Notes: generated by a model not told the origin, from the sequence alone. A stretch of 42,148 nt of DNA from Leptospira haakeii (GCF_002812045.1 NZ_NPEG01000020.1:1-42148); one strand, 5' to 3'; numbered from the stretch's first letter, positions 1 through 8,639 are shown. A program made the numbers and translations.

Positions 1-75
1 CCAGGACACGGCACAAAAATTAAATATCCAATCTTTGCCGACCCTTCTACTTTTCAAAGACGGACAATTGGTGGA
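1..75. repeat. 75-bp exact copy of an internal trxA segment at the window edge
   Basis: Bases 1-75 are identical to 1739-1813, which lies inside trxA, and the match stops abruptly at 76 (C here, T at 1814). On the plus strand it encodes about 25 codons of thioredoxin including the SLPTLLLF stretch, then runs straight into an unrelated gene on the minus strand. A fragment with no start, no end and no divergence is more likely a chimeric contig end than a real duplication. Confidence 0.9.
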
Positions 76-705
76 CAAATCGAATTTGGCGCGATATTCC
101 TGAGCGGCAAAGTTACAAAGTTCCAGAATTAAGTTATAATGTTCCTGTCTAGGATAGTAAAACGGATTCTCTAGGTCTCTTTCCTTCTCAAAAGCCCGGA
201 AGTCAAAAAGATTCTTACTAAGTATGGCGATTTTGAAATGTATCTCAGGAAAACTCCATTTCCATTTGGAGTTGGAACCGAATGCCTCGATTGTGTTCGT
301 GGTGCAGGTCCTGAGTCCCTTTACGTAATTCAGTCTTTGGAGAGGATTAAATTCTAGGATTTTGGCGAGAAGGTCCTTATTTTCCGCCAGACCAGACTCG
401 AAGTCGGTTCCGACTACTTTCTCCATAAATGAGATCGCGCTATAAATTTCTTTCCTCCCCTGGTTAAGGTATGTATCCGATTTCAGATCCAAGATCGCGA
501 CAGAGATCTCATTTATAAGAAGACAGGTATTTATATTTTTTATCGAATTTAAGGAAAGAGCCACATTGAAGTAACCTTCCATTTTAGGATCTTTTCTAGA
601 TTGGGCTTTGAGAAGATTTCCTTCCTTCTTCAAATCCTCCAAAAATGCACGAAAATCCGCCAGTTTTTCCTGGAATTCCTGCTTCTGTTCCTTAGTAAGA
701 GCCAT
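76..705 (-). CDS. conserved hypothetical protein, 3' end missing
   Basis: An uninterrupted minus-strand frame starts at ATG 705 ([15 protein letters not shown]) and runs 210 codons to base 76, where it meets the copied trxA fragment, so its true C-terminus is not in the window. The N-terminal 45 residues are Lys/Glu-rich and probably helical; the rest is a mixed, soluble-looking sequence with no signal peptide or membrane segment and no motif I recognise. The small gene at 711-878 ends only five bases upstream on the same strand, so the two are probably co-transcribed. Codon use matches the neighbours. The frame stays open through 1-75, but those residues belong to the antisense of trxA and should not be counted as protein. 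Confidence 0.72.
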
Positions 706-710
706 TCTAA

Positions 711-878
711 TTACACCTGCACATTTATCAGACTTCCGACAGAAAGAGCATACATATAATCGGAATTCGGAGCATTCTCCGCCTTTTTCCGATCTTCTTC
801 TTTTTCTTCCTCTCCACCCGGTTCCCGAACTGGAAGAGGAACGGAGATTGAATCTAAGGGGCTGGATTCTATTCTCAT
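711..878 (-). CDS. small hypothetical protein, 55 aa
   Basis: ATG at 878 opens a 55-codon frame ending at TAA 711-713, five bases before the start of the next minus-strand gene. The protein begins [16 protein letters not shown], has a charged centre ([12 protein letters not shown]) and ends with [13 protein letters not shown], which could form a short beta strand. A GGACGAG sequence upstream of the ATG is a plausible ribosome binding site. There is no signal peptide. Function unknown; support comes from the tight spacing to the following gene and the absence of any competing frame. Confidence 0.55.
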   Translation of the reverse strand: MRIESSPLDSISVPLPVREPGGEEEKEEDRKKAENAPNSDYMYALSVGSLINVQV

Positions 879-996
879 AAACTCGTCCGTTTTGCCTTTC
901 TAATCTGAACCGAAGTCCCAATAGAATTATCGGCTTGTTCCTACTAACTATTTGACATATATTACAGAGGCAAAATCCTAACTAAGGAGATAGTAT

Positions 997-1242
997 ATGT
1001 ACGCACCACTCGCATTTTTAAATTTAGGCCCTTGGGAAATCTTTTTCATACTAGGTTTAGCTCTCCTGCTTTTCGGGGGCAAGCGACTTCCCTCTTTAGC
1101 TAAGGATTTAGGAGACGGAATTCGCCAATTCCGCAAATCTCTATCCGGAGATGCAGAATCTGAATCCGCTAAAATCCAGGAACCGGAAACAAAACCGGCT
1201 ACTCCAGCTTCTTCCCCTAAAAAATCCAAAAAATCCGCTTAA
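997..1242 (+). CDS. tatA: Sec-independent translocase subunit TatA
   Basis: An 81-residue TatA/TatE-family protein, the pore-forming subunit of twin-arginine protein export in the inner membrane. Residues about 8-27 (LGPWEIFFILGLALLLFGGK) form the single membrane helix with its FGG hinge, followed by the amphipathic helix (KRLPSLAKDLGDGIRQFRKS) and a charged Pro/Lys-rich tail. AAGGAG at 984-989 sits 7 bases before the ATG. A consensus-like TTGACA lies at 952-957, but no good -10 follows at normal spacing. The gene is closed by a strong hairpin at 1249-1268, so tatC downstream is probably expressed by partial readthrough or separately. Confidence 0.93.
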   Translation: MYAPLAFLNLGPWEIFFILGLALLLFGGKRLPSLAKDLGDGIRQFRKSLSGDAESESAKIQEPETKPATPASSPKKSKKSA

Positions 1243-1248
1243 TATGAT

Positions 1249-1268
1249 AAGGGCCTTCGGGCCCTTTT
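1249..1268 (+). terminator. hairpin terminator after tatA
   Basis: AAGGGCC, a TTCG tetraloop, GGCCCTT, then further T residues: a 7-bp GC-rich stem with an extra-stable loop directly after the tatA stop. It is compatible with intrinsic termination or attenuation, although the T run is short. Confidence 0.75.
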
Positions 1269-1298
1269 ATAACAGGGAAGGAATTCCAACCTTTCGAT

Positions 1299-1526
1299 AT
1301 GCCTTCTAAAAAAAAGAACCTCTCCAGTACCCCTCAACCTGTAATCTCTGCCCCTGAGGAAAGTCTTCCTCATGATAGAGAAAAGTTTATGACCCTGGGG
1401 GAACATTTAGAAGAACTACGTTCCGTACTAATTCGTTCTATTCTGGTATTCACTGTTTTCTTCGTGGTAGCTTTATATTTCGGAGAAGAAGAAAAAGAAG
1501 AAATAGACCCGTCCAATTTGTTATAA
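1299..1526 (+). pseudogene. tatC: truncated TatC (first membrane helix only)
   Basis: The 75-residue frame carries the diagnostic TatC start: FMTLGEHLEELRSVLIRS (residues about 30-47) followed by membrane helix 1 (ILVFTVFFVVALYFG). Then it passes through GEEEKEEIDPSNLL and stops. A normal TatC has six membrane helices in roughly 240-270 residues, so about 180 codons are missing. The acidic end looks like a plausible TatC C-terminus, which suggests an in-frame loss of helices 2-6 between GAAGAA-type micro-repeats at 1485-1502. It could be a true deletion, which should inactivate the Tat receptor, or an assembly fault, as the nearby contig end is itself suspect. Position between tatA and trxA fits a once complete tatAC pair. 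Confidence 0.75.
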
Positions 1527-1559
1527 AGAGTGGGAAAAAAACAGGAGAAAATCTAACTC

Positions 1560-1874
1560 ATGGCATTGACCGAAATAAACGATTCAACTTTCAGTTCCGA
1601 GATCAACAAGGGCATGGTTCTAGTAGATTGCTGGGCCGAATGGTGTGGTCCTTGTAGAATGGTTTCCCCGGTTCTGGAAGAACTTTCGTCCGAGATGAAC
1701 GATATCTTAAAAATTAAAAAATTAAACGTAGACGACAACCAGGACACGGCACAAAAATTAAATATCCAATCTTTGCCGACCCTTCTACTTTTCAAAGACG
1801 GACAATTGGTGGATAAGATCATAGGAGCTCTTCCTAAGGCGCAAATCAAAAGTTTCATCGAAAGACATAAATAA
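1560..1874 (+). CDS. trxA: thioredoxin
   Basis: A 104-residue classical thioredoxin, a cytoplasmic dithiol reductant. The active site WCGPC has its cysteines at C29 and C32, and the cis-proline loop is SLPTLLLF with P73. Length and fold order (beta-alpha-beta N-terminal part, [14 protein letters not shown]) match the family. An additional cysteine, C24, lies five residues before the active site in VLVDCWAEWCGPC. AGGAGA at 1543-1548 is an adequate ribosome binding site for the ATG. It follows the truncated tatC by 33 bases and may be transcribed with it. Bases 1739-1813 are copied exactly at the start of the window. Confidence 0.95.
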   Translation: MALTEINDSTFSSEINKGMVLVDCWAEWCGPCRMVSPVLEELSSEMNDILKIKKLNVDDNQDTAQKLNIQSLPTLLLFKDGQLVDKIIGALPKAQIKSFIERHK

Positions 1875-1906
1875 AAAATTCGATCTCGACTGCGGCGGAA
1901 TTTTCC

Positions 1907-4057
1907 ATGCTAAAAGAACAAACCAGGGGATACATAGAGCTTCCTAGAGGGGGCTATTTAGTCGAAACAAGTGAGGGCTTCTTTCAGATCGGTTCTCCTC
2001 CCGAGACCATCAAAGACACGATGGCCGAAAAAAAGACTCCCCTGGTATTCATACTCCCTAACAAATTTTTCCACGTAGAAAAGGGGATCAGTACCGCAGA
2101 GCTTGAATTCCCGATTTACTTTAACTTCTTCTTAAGACAAAAAAAGACCACAATCATATGTACTGCTGAACAAAAAGATCAGCTTATCACGGTACTTAAA
2201 GAATCCTTAATGGGTCCTGAAGAGATCAATTTAGAATCTGAATATTTGGATGGCGCAGAATCGTTCGGCTTTCCTGATATGAAAGCTGAGATGGGTTACT
2301 TTAGAGGATATAAGGGACTCGACGATGTAGTTGATTTCCAAGTATTCGATAAAGATAATATGGTCAACCTGGGAAAGGTTTTAGTACGTAAGCTTCCTTC
2401 TGGTGATTTTAGGATTACTGATGGAACTAAGGAAACCGAGATCCCTGGAGAAGTTGGATTCAATATTAAATACGAGATCGGTCATAGACTAGAGGAGCCT
2501 TTCCAAGCTCCTTTACTCGGGATTACCTGTCTCGGACCTTCTCATGGATTCGATCCCGAGGACAACACTTCGGGTTTTATTATTTGGTTGAACCACCAAG
2601 GTATAATGGTGGATCCACCCGTGAACTCTACTGAGTGGCTTAGGATGTCTAACGTAAATCCTAAGTTGATCAACCATGTTATTCTTACTCACTGTCACGC
2701 GGACCATGACGCAGGTACCTTCCAAAAAATTATGGAAGAAACTAAGATCACTATTCACGCAACAGCAACTGTGATGGAAAGTTTTATCCGTAAGTATTCC
2801 GCTCTTACTAAAATCCCTCGTAAGGAATTACTAGAACTTTTTAATTTCCAACAAATCATCATAGGAAGACCTGCGATGATCAACGGTGGAGAATTCAATT
2901 TTCATTATGCGTTACATTCTATTCCTTCTGTAGGATTCGAGTTCTTCTTCCAAGACCAATCCTTTGTGTATACTTCCGATCATTTGAACGAGCCGGATGT
3001 GCATGATAAGATGTATGAGAAAGGGGTTCTCCCTGAATCTCGTTGGAAATTCTTAAAGGAATTCCCTTGGGACAGAAGGATTATCTATCATGAGGCAGGA
3101 ATTCCTCCTCTTCACACAAGAGTTAGTTATTTAGCTAGTTTACCTCCTGAGATCCAGGAAAAGATCACTGTTTATCATATCGCAAGAACGGATATGCCTC
3201 CAGATACCAAACTAAAACTAGCTCGTTTTGGAATAGAGAACACTGTTTACCCGGAGATTACTCCTCCGAAACATATGGAGGCTTATAACCTTCTGGATAT
3301 CTTAAGCCAAATCGATATTTTCAGCGGTTTCCCAATAGAGAAGGCGAAGGAATTCCTACTAATCGTTCGCGAAGAAAAATATAAACGTGGCGATCAGATC
3401 ATTAAGAAGGGAACTCCCGGTGATAAATTTTATATCATTGCTTCCGGGAACGTAAAATTCGAAGGACTTCTTGGAGATGCCGATATAGCGCCCATTAAAC
3501 GATACGGGCAGTACGAATATTTTGGAGAAGCTTCTCTTGTCCTAGACCTTCCTCGAGCTGCTGACGTTTTCGCAGAAACAGATGTAGTCGCCCTTACTAT
3601 AGAGAAGAATAAATTCTTACAGTTCATTAGAAATACGGATCTAAGACAAAACTTAATTCGACTGAACAGCATTCGTGATAGTAACTCTTGGAAAACACTG
3701 TTAGATTCACGCCATTTCAAAGGACTTACAAGTCATCAGGTCACACAATTAGAAATGATCATGAGACTTTCTAAGGTGAACAAAGGTTCAGTGCTTATCA
3801 CGGAAAAAGCGTTTTACCACGAGGCATATATTATTCGTCATGGAAAAGTAAGCGTATACCAACACGGTAAAAAGTTAGCCGAGTTGACCGACGGAGATTT
3901 CGTGGGAGAGATTTACTCTATATCCAAAAAGCTGGTGTCAAATTACACGTTCCAAGCAGAATCAGAAACGGAATTGTTCTCTATTTCTCAGAACGAACTC
4001 ATCCAGTACATTAAACGGAATCCCGGCGTTTACATGAGAATGAATACCGTCTACTGA
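1907..4057 (+). CDS. metallo-beta-lactamase-fold hydrolase with two cyclic-nucleotide-binding domains
   Basis: A 716-residue cytoplasmic protein. The first 200 residues are not assignable. The MBL-fold core follows, with the metal-binding motif HCHADHD at residues 262-268 and later candidate ligands in YTSDHLNEPD and YHEAGIPPLHT. Residues about 460-590 form a cNMP-binding domain with a canonical phosphate-binding cassette: FGEASL from F539 and the ligand arginine R550 in LPRAAD. A second, degenerate cNMP-like domain ends the protein; its cassette reads FVGEIYSISKK and lacks the arginine. The layout suggests a hydrolase, possibly a cyclic-nucleotide phosphodiesterase, switched by cAMP or cGMP; the substrate is inferred, not shown. 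It starts 32 bases after trxA and ends 14 bases before the acyl-CoA dehydrogenase. Confidence 0.85.
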   Translation: MLKEQTRGYIELPRGGYLVETSEGFFQIGSPPETIKDTMAEKKTPLVFILPNKFFHVEKGISTAELEFPIYFNFFLRQKKTTIICTAEQKDQLITVLKESLMGPEEINLESEYLDGAESFGFPDMKAEMGYFRGYKGLDDVVDFQVFDKDNMVNLGKVLVRKLPSGDFRITDGTKETEIPGEVGFNIKYEIGHRLEEPFQAPLLGITCLGPSHGFDPEDNTSGFIIWLNHQGIMVDPPVNSTEWLRMSNVNPKLINHVILTHCHADHDAGTFQKIMEETKITIHATATVMESFIRKYSALTKIPRKELLELFNFQQIIIGRPAMINGGEFNFHYALHSIPSVGFEFFFQDQSFVYTSDHLNEPDVHDKMYEKGVLPESRWKFLKEFPWDRRIIYHEAGIPPLHTRVSYLASLPPEIQEKITVYHIARTDMPPDTKLKLARFGIENTVYPEITPPKHMEAYNLLDILSQIDIFSGFPIEKAKEFLLIVREEKYKRGDQIIKKGTPGDKFYIIASGNVKFEGLLGDADIAPIKRYGQYEYFGEASLVLDLPRAADVFAETDVVALTIEKNKFLQFIRNTDLRQNLIRLNSIRDSNSWKTLLDSRHFKGLTSHQVTQLEMIMRLSKVNKGSVLITEKAFYHEAYIIRHGKVSVYQHGKKLAELTDGDFVGEIYSISKKLVSNYTFQAESETELFSISQNELIQYIKRNPGVYMRMNTVY

Positions 4058-4071
4058 CACGGGAGATATAA

Positions 4072-5202
4072 ATGGAAAGAGTCCTACAATTTACCGAAGA
4101 GCATGAAGCTTTTCGTGATATGGCACGCAAGTTTTTCGAAACTGAAGTAGCTCCTTATCATCATGAATGGGAAAAAGTCGGAATGGTTCCGAAAGAACTT
4201 TGGAAAAAAGCGGGAGCAAGTGGATTACTTTGCCCTGACGTTCCAGAGGAATACGGTGGATCGGGTGCCGACTTTCTATATAACGTTGTTGTAATAGAAG
4301 AATCTTCCAGATCCGGAAATAGCGGATTTTTCGTATCACTTCATAATGATGTGATTGCACCTTACATTAGCGCATACGCAAATGAAGAGCAAAAGAAGAG
4401 ATGGCTACCAGGTTGTTGTAGCGGAGATAGCATTTTAGCGGTCGCTATGACAGAACCTGGAGCGGGTTCTGATCTAAAAAGCCTGAGAACTTCTGCCGTG
4501 GATAAAGGGGACCATTATGTGGTCAACGGTCAAAAAACATTTATTTCCAACGGGCAGCTTGCAAATTTAGTAATTACTGCCGTGAAACATGAAAACGGCA
4601 CGATTTCGCTTGTTATGATAGAAGAGGGGATGAAAGGTTTCGAAAGAGGCCGTAATCTCGAGAAGATCGGGTTAAAAGCCCAGGACACCTCGGAATTATA
4701 CTTCAACGACGTAGTAGTTCCTAAAGAGAATGTAATCGGAAAAGACGGACAAGGTTTCCGTTATTTAATGATGAAACTCGCACAAGAGCGTCTTGTATTG
4801 GCGATTGCAGCGGTAGAAGCCACTGCACTTGTCCAAAGAATGACTCTAAAATATATTAAAGAGAGGATGGCTTTCGGGAAAAAGATCGGAAGTTTTCAAC
4901 ACATCAAATTTCAAATGGCGGAGATGGCTACGGAACTGGAAATGTGCCGTACCTTCGTCGACAAAGTGGTTTCGGAGCATATCGCCGGAAAAAAATTAAC
5001 TGTAGAGGCTTCTATGGCTAAGTATTATTCCACCGAGATGCAAAAACGTCATACTGACCTTTGCCTCCAGTTCTTCGGAGGATACGGTTATATGATGGAA
5101 TACCCGATCGCAAGAGCGTATTTGGATGCAAGGATCCAAACGATCTACGCGGGAACCACCGAAATTATGAAAGAAATTATTGGTGGAAGTTTAGGACTCT
5201 GA
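4072..5202 (+). CDS. acyl-CoA dehydrogenase
   Basis: A 376-residue flavoprotein that introduces the alpha-beta double bond into acyl-CoA and passes electrons to ETF. Signatures are AMTEPGAGSDLKS, the FGKKIGSFQHIKFQMAEM flavin-contact region and the C-terminal QFFGGYGYMMEYPIARA. The catalytic glutamate used by medium- and short-chain enzymes is replaced here by A360 (IYAGTTEI); instead E239 in AQERLVLA aligns with the base of isovaleryl-CoA and long-chain dehydrogenases, so a branched or long substrate is likelier. GGGAGA precedes the ATG and only 14 bases separate it from the upstream hydrolase gene, indicating an operon. Confidence 0.93.
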   Translation: MERVLQFTEEHEAFRDMARKFFETEVAPYHHEWEKVGMVPKELWKKAGASGLLCPDVPEEYGGSGADFLYNVVVIEESSRSGNSGFFVSLHNDVIAPYISAYANEEQKKRWLPGCCSGDSILAVAMTEPGAGSDLKSLRTSAVDKGDHYVVNGQKTFISNGQLANLVITAVKHENGTISLVMIEEGMKGFERGRNLEKIGLKAQDTSELYFNDVVVPKENVIGKDGQGFRYLMMKLAQERLVLAIAAVEATALVQRMTLKYIKERMAFGKKIGSFQHIKFQMAEMATELEMCRTFVDKVVSEHIAGKKLTVEASMAKYYSTEMQKRHTDLCLQFFGGYGYMMEYPIARAYLDARIQTIYAGTTEIMKEIIGGSLGL

Positions 5203-5236
5203 AATAATCTCGAAATAGCTGTCGTCCAAGGGTAAA

Positions 5237-6451
5237 ATGGATCGAATGGCTCCTTTAGAGAGTATAGTTAGGCGGTGTGTTCGATATACCGCCTTCCTTA
5301 TTTTAGCTTCTTCCTTATATTTCATCCCAGTTTCCTCTGCAGAGGCTCAGGTATCATGTCTTCCCCCTGCATCTGGAAACAATGTCTGTAGTTTAATTCC
5401 GGCCTCTACGGTAGCTCAGTTCAACGGTTTGGAAGAAACCATCCGTAAAGAATATCTAAACGAACTGACCAAGTCTATGGCGGATGCTTCCGTTCTTGCA
5501 AATATCAACTCTTCTATGATGGGACCAGGAACAGTGAACCGTTTCCAAGTAGGAGCGGGCCTGGGAGTTGCAGGAGTCAAAAAAGACGATATCAATATCC
5601 AATACGGCGATATTTCCATCCCTAAGTTCCCAAATGTAGGAGCTTCGATCAACCCGGGAGTAATGGTAGGTGTGAATCTGGGCTGGTTACTCGGCCAAGG
5701 ACCTTCTCACCAACCGACTGACGACGAAAAGGATTCGAATAGGTCTTTCCTACACAGGATCAATATTTACGCACACGGTTTCCAAGGTAATATTTCTAAC
5801 GGAGATATAAAGTCGTTAAGTGATTCCACTTCAAAAGACTTATCTATGTCCGGAAATATAAACAGTTTCGGAATGACCGTTAGATTCCAGATCGCGAAAG
5901 AAAGATATACCAAGCTGGACTTCTTCGGATTTACAGGATTAAGTTTAGGTGTCGGCTTCCACAGAAAATGGGAAGAGATCAATATGAATTATCATCCGAG
6001 TGGTACGGATGCCGTTAAGGTTGCATTTGGTCCCGCCACAGGTAGATGGGATGCTGATGTTAACTTCGCTTATCAATCTAAGGTACAATCTGTCCCGATT
6101 GATATTAGAACTGGGGTTCGACTCTTCTATATCTTAACCCTATTTGCGGGTGCTGGTATCTCAAATAATACAGGATATACTAAATTGAATTTGGGAGTAA
6201 GTGGACCTCTTTATTTAGCTTTGGATCCTAACGCTTCAGGTCTTCCTCCTCAGGTAATCCAACAGATGAACGGTAATGCAGGTGGTACTCTATCCTTAAG
6301 AACTAGTGGATCAGCCGACGTTAGAACTCAGATGAACTATTTCGTGGGAGGCTTTGAATTGAACATATTGATGTTCAAGGTATTGGCAGAAGCTATGGCC
6401 ACAGACGATAAGATCTATTCTGCGAACCTAGGCGTTAAGTTCGCCCTTTAA
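5237..6451 (+). CDS. exported protein, probable outer-membrane beta-barrel
   Basis: A 404-residue protein of unknown function. A signal peptide with basic start and hydrophobic core (YTAFLILASSLYFIPVSS) ends at AEAQ. After two closely spaced cysteines (VSCLPP, NVCSLI) and a helical stretch come many alternating, glycine-rich strands (FQVGAGLGVAGV, NPGVMVGVNLGWLLG, FTGLSLGVGF) and a C-terminal strand YSANLGVKFAL. This is typical of leptospiral outer-membrane proteins. ATG 5237 has AAGGG just upstream; ATG 5246 is an alternative start. It lies 34 bases after the acyl-CoA dehydrogenase and is followed by a terminator hairpin, so it probably ends that transcript. Confidence 0.8.
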   Translation: MDRMAPLESIVRRCVRYTAFLILASSLYFIPVSSAEAQVSCLPPASGNNVCSLIPASTVAQFNGLEETIRKEYLNELTKSMADASVLANINSSMMGPGTVNRFQVGAGLGVAGVKKDDINIQYGDISIPKFPNVGASINPGVMVGVNLGWLLGQGPSHQPTDDEKDSNRSFLHRINIYAHGFQGNISNGDIKSLSDSTSKDLSMSGNINSFGMTVRFQIAKERYTKLDFFGFTGLSLGVGFHRKWEEINMNYHPSGTDAVKVAFGPATGRWDADVNFAYQSKVQSVPIDIRTGVRLFYILTLFAGAGISNNTGYTKLNLGVSGPLYLALDPNASGLPPQVIQQMNGNAGGTLSLRTSGSADVRTQMNYFVGGFELNILMFKVLAEAMATDDKIYSANLGVKFAL

Positions 6452-6464
6452 AATAAAGGGTCTA

Positions 6465-6484
6465 AGCCCGGGGTGAACCGGGCT
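6465..6484 (+). terminator. hairpin terminator
   Basis: AGCCCGG and CCGGGCT form a perfect 7-bp stem around the loop GGTGAA, followed by a T-rich stretch (6485-6507). It lies 13 bases after the outer-membrane protein gene. Confidence 0.75.
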
Positions 6485-6620
6485 GTCTATTTCTTATATT
6501 TTTATTATAAGCATATGCAAAAAAGGCACGCCTTTTGCAGTATTGTTAGTAGAATGCAAAAGTCTGGAATCTATTGGATTTAATGTTCAGGAATTCAGCA
6601 TTTAGCGTCAAAGGTATCCG

Positions 6621-7229
6621 ATGATCACTACTCCAGGAAAACCTCTACATCTTTCTTGTATCCCAAGGGGCGAGGCTTATGCCCTAAAGGTCAATATTTC
6701 AAAAAACGAGATAGGGATCATTTATAGGGTAACAGCAGTTCTATACGTTCATGGTTGGAATATAGAAGAGGCGATCGCCGAAACCTCTATGGACGGTTAT
6801 ATCCAGGACATCTTTATAGTGAAACGTATAGATGGTGCTCCTATGACGGATGAACATCTGAATGCAATTCATGCGGATCTGCATGAGTTGTTTTACGGTG
6901 GAATGTCCGTAATGAACTATCTGGCCAACCATCCCGAAAAGATGGAAAGTTTAAGGGCCAAAGTGGAGATTACTCCGGAAATTTTCCTATTCAATTCAGA
7001 GATTAGTGATTCCACTGTGATGGATCTCAGAATGGAAGATAGACCTGGTATCTTATTTGAGATCTCCCAGATCTTATTTTTATTCGGAGTGGATATTCTA
7101 TCCTTTAAAGCAGTAACAGATTCAGGACAGGTAAGAGATACATTCTTGCTTAGATTAGAGAACGGATCCAAGCTGAATGAAAATCTTCATTTCAATAGAT
7201 TAAAAGAAGCGTTAAACGCAGTTCTTTAA
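6621..7229 (+). CDS. double ACT-domain protein
   Basis: A 202-residue cytoplasmic protein with two ACT-type ligand-binding folds. The first runs from about residue 22 (LKVNISKNEIGIIYRVTAVL, then WNIEEAIAETSMDGYIQDIF), the second from about residue 133 (VMDLRMEDRPGILFEISQIL, then VDILSFKAVTDSGQVRDTF). The arrangement resembles the C-terminal tandem ACT region of the PII uridylyltransferase GlnD without its catalytic part, so a stand-alone amino-acid sensor is likely. AAAGG is found shortly before the ATG. Its stop codon overlaps the stop of the convergent MFS gene by four bases. Ligand unknown. Confidence 0.82.
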   Translation: MITTPGKPLHLSCIPRGEAYALKVNISKNEIGIIYRVTAVLYVHGWNIEEAIAETSMDGYIQDIFIVKRIDGAPMTDEHLNAIHADLHELFYGGMSVMNYLANHPEKMESLRAKVEITPEIFLFNSEISDSTVMDLRMEDRPGILFEISQILFLFGVDILSFKAVTDSGQVRDTFLLRLENGSKLNENLHFNRLKEALNAVL

Positions 7230-8545
7230 TTTTTAGGACTCGGCTGTTTTACAAACAGGAATAATCCTAGGAAAATAAAACTTAAGATCCCTGAAACCAA
7301 GAAGGAAGTCTGAGGTCCTTTTTGTGAATACACCACGCTGAATATGATTGGAGAGATCCCTCTTCCGAAAGATCCTAAACTTCTTAAAATTCCCAGGTTT
7401 TTTCCCTGCTCGCTCGGAGAAGAGAATAAAGAAACGATAGAAGATACAGTGGGATTTAAGAAAGCACTTCCCATCGCTAAAAAAGTTAAAGCTACGAATA
7501 AAAGAAATGTGGATTGTTCTGAAGCAATCACTGATGCGCTTGAAAAATATAAGAAAGAAAATCCGAGAATTAAAAATACAGAGGCGAGAAGTCCCACTTT
7601 CTTTTCAGGAACTTTTCCGCTGATCCTACGAATTATTCCACCTTGTACGAATACAATGATGAGTCCAATATAAACGAAAGTATATCCTATACTTACAGGT
7701 TTATATCCTAAAAACTGATCCAAGTAAAAGTTCAAAGAGAATTCAAATCCTGAGAAGAACAATAAGAAGTATAAATTCAAGAACCCCAAATACATGATCT
7801 CTTTGGAGCCCAGATCAAAAACTCCTAATGCAGGATGGAGCCTTCCTTCCGATTTTTTGCGTAAATTATGCGGAAGAGTTTCTCTGAATCTAAAAAGTAT
7901 TAAGAGTAAATTTACAAAAGACGCAGCAGTCGCCATTAGAGCTACTGAAGGGAAGATAGTCATCTTCTCCAAAGGTAAAAAGGGAAGAAGATAAGATGGG
8001 TCCGTATGAGCTAAAATTCCACCGATAGAAGGCCCTGCGATAAATCCAAGACCGATCCCGGCTCCTATCATTCCCATTCCTTTAGTTCTATCTTGTTCGG
8101 AAGTGGAATCCGCCATCGCAGCAGTTGCAACGGAAACGTTCCCGCCCATAAGGCCTGTGATCAGTCTAGAGAGAACAAATAATGAAAAACTTCCTGAGAA
8201 TAACCAGACCAAATATCCTAAAAAACTACCCGTGCAGGTAAAAACTAAAACAGGTCTACGTCCAGTGCTGTCCGAAAGTTTTCCCCAGATAGGTGAGAAC
8301 AAAAATTGAAGTATAGAATATAAACTAGCTACGATCCCACCGAAGAGTGCTACAAAAAGTTTCCAGTCGCTTGTTCTTCCATCCAAAATCCGGGAAGTCC
8401 AACCGGCTAAAAGATCTAAGACAGGATCTCCTGCCTGAGCCAGGAAATGATTTAATGTTTCCGGAAAGATAGGGAAGATGAGAGAAAATCCCATCATGTC
8501 AATGAAGACTGTAAGTATTAATATGAAGGATTGTTTCCTCATCAT
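7226..8545 (-). CDS. MFS transporter, drug-exporter (DHA1/TetA-like) type
   Basis: A 439-residue inner-membrane protein with about twelve hydrophobic segments. MFS motif A is clear between helices 2 and 3 (GKLSDSTGRRP, residues 88-98), and the antiporter motif C is seen as GAGIGLGFIAGPSIGG in helix 5. The first helix, FIDMMGFSLIFPIFPE, is also TetA-like. An unusually long loop of about 35 residues separates helices 1 and 2. These features mark a proton-driven exporter; the substrate cannot be inferred. Two adjacent ATGs occur at the start with no strong ribosome binding site. It converges on the ACT gene with a four-base overlap of stop codons. Confidence 0.9.
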   Translation of the reverse strand: MMRKQSFILILTVFIDMMGFSLIFPIFPETLNHFLAQAGDPVLDLLAGWTSRILDGRTSDWKLFVALFGGIVASLYSILQFLFSPIWGKLSDSTGRRPVLVFTCTGSFLGYLVWLFSGSFSLFVLSRLITGLMGGNVSVATAAMADSTSEQDRTKGMGMIGAGIGLGFIAGPSIGGILAHTDPSYLLPFLPLEKMTIFPSVALMATAASFVNLLLILFRFRETLPHNLRKKSEGRLHPALGVFDLGSKEIMYLGFLNLYFLLFFSGFEFSLNFYLDQFLGYKPVSIGYTFVYIGLIIVFVQGGIIRRISGKVPEKKVGLLASVFLILGFSFLYFSSASVIASEQSTFLLFVALTFLAMGSAFLNPTVSSIVSLFSSPSEQGKNLGILRSLGSFGRGISPIIFSVVYSQKGPQTSFLVSGILSFIFLGLFLFVKQPSPKN

Positions 8546-8639
8546 GGGTGGCCTGAATAAGATGAGGCCTAGTATCCGGGACCCGCTTTGTTTGTCCCGA
8601 ATTTTTCTAAGGGATAACTTTTATCAATATTTCCGAATT

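Noticed and set aside
608..880. Plus-strand frame of 90 codons
   Set aside because: It is antisense to the two minus-strand genes at 76-705 and 711-878, whose spacing and starts are better.
952..980. sigma-70 promoter for tatA
   Set aside because: TTGACA is good, but no acceptable -10 hexamer occurs at 16-18 bases; not listed as a feature.
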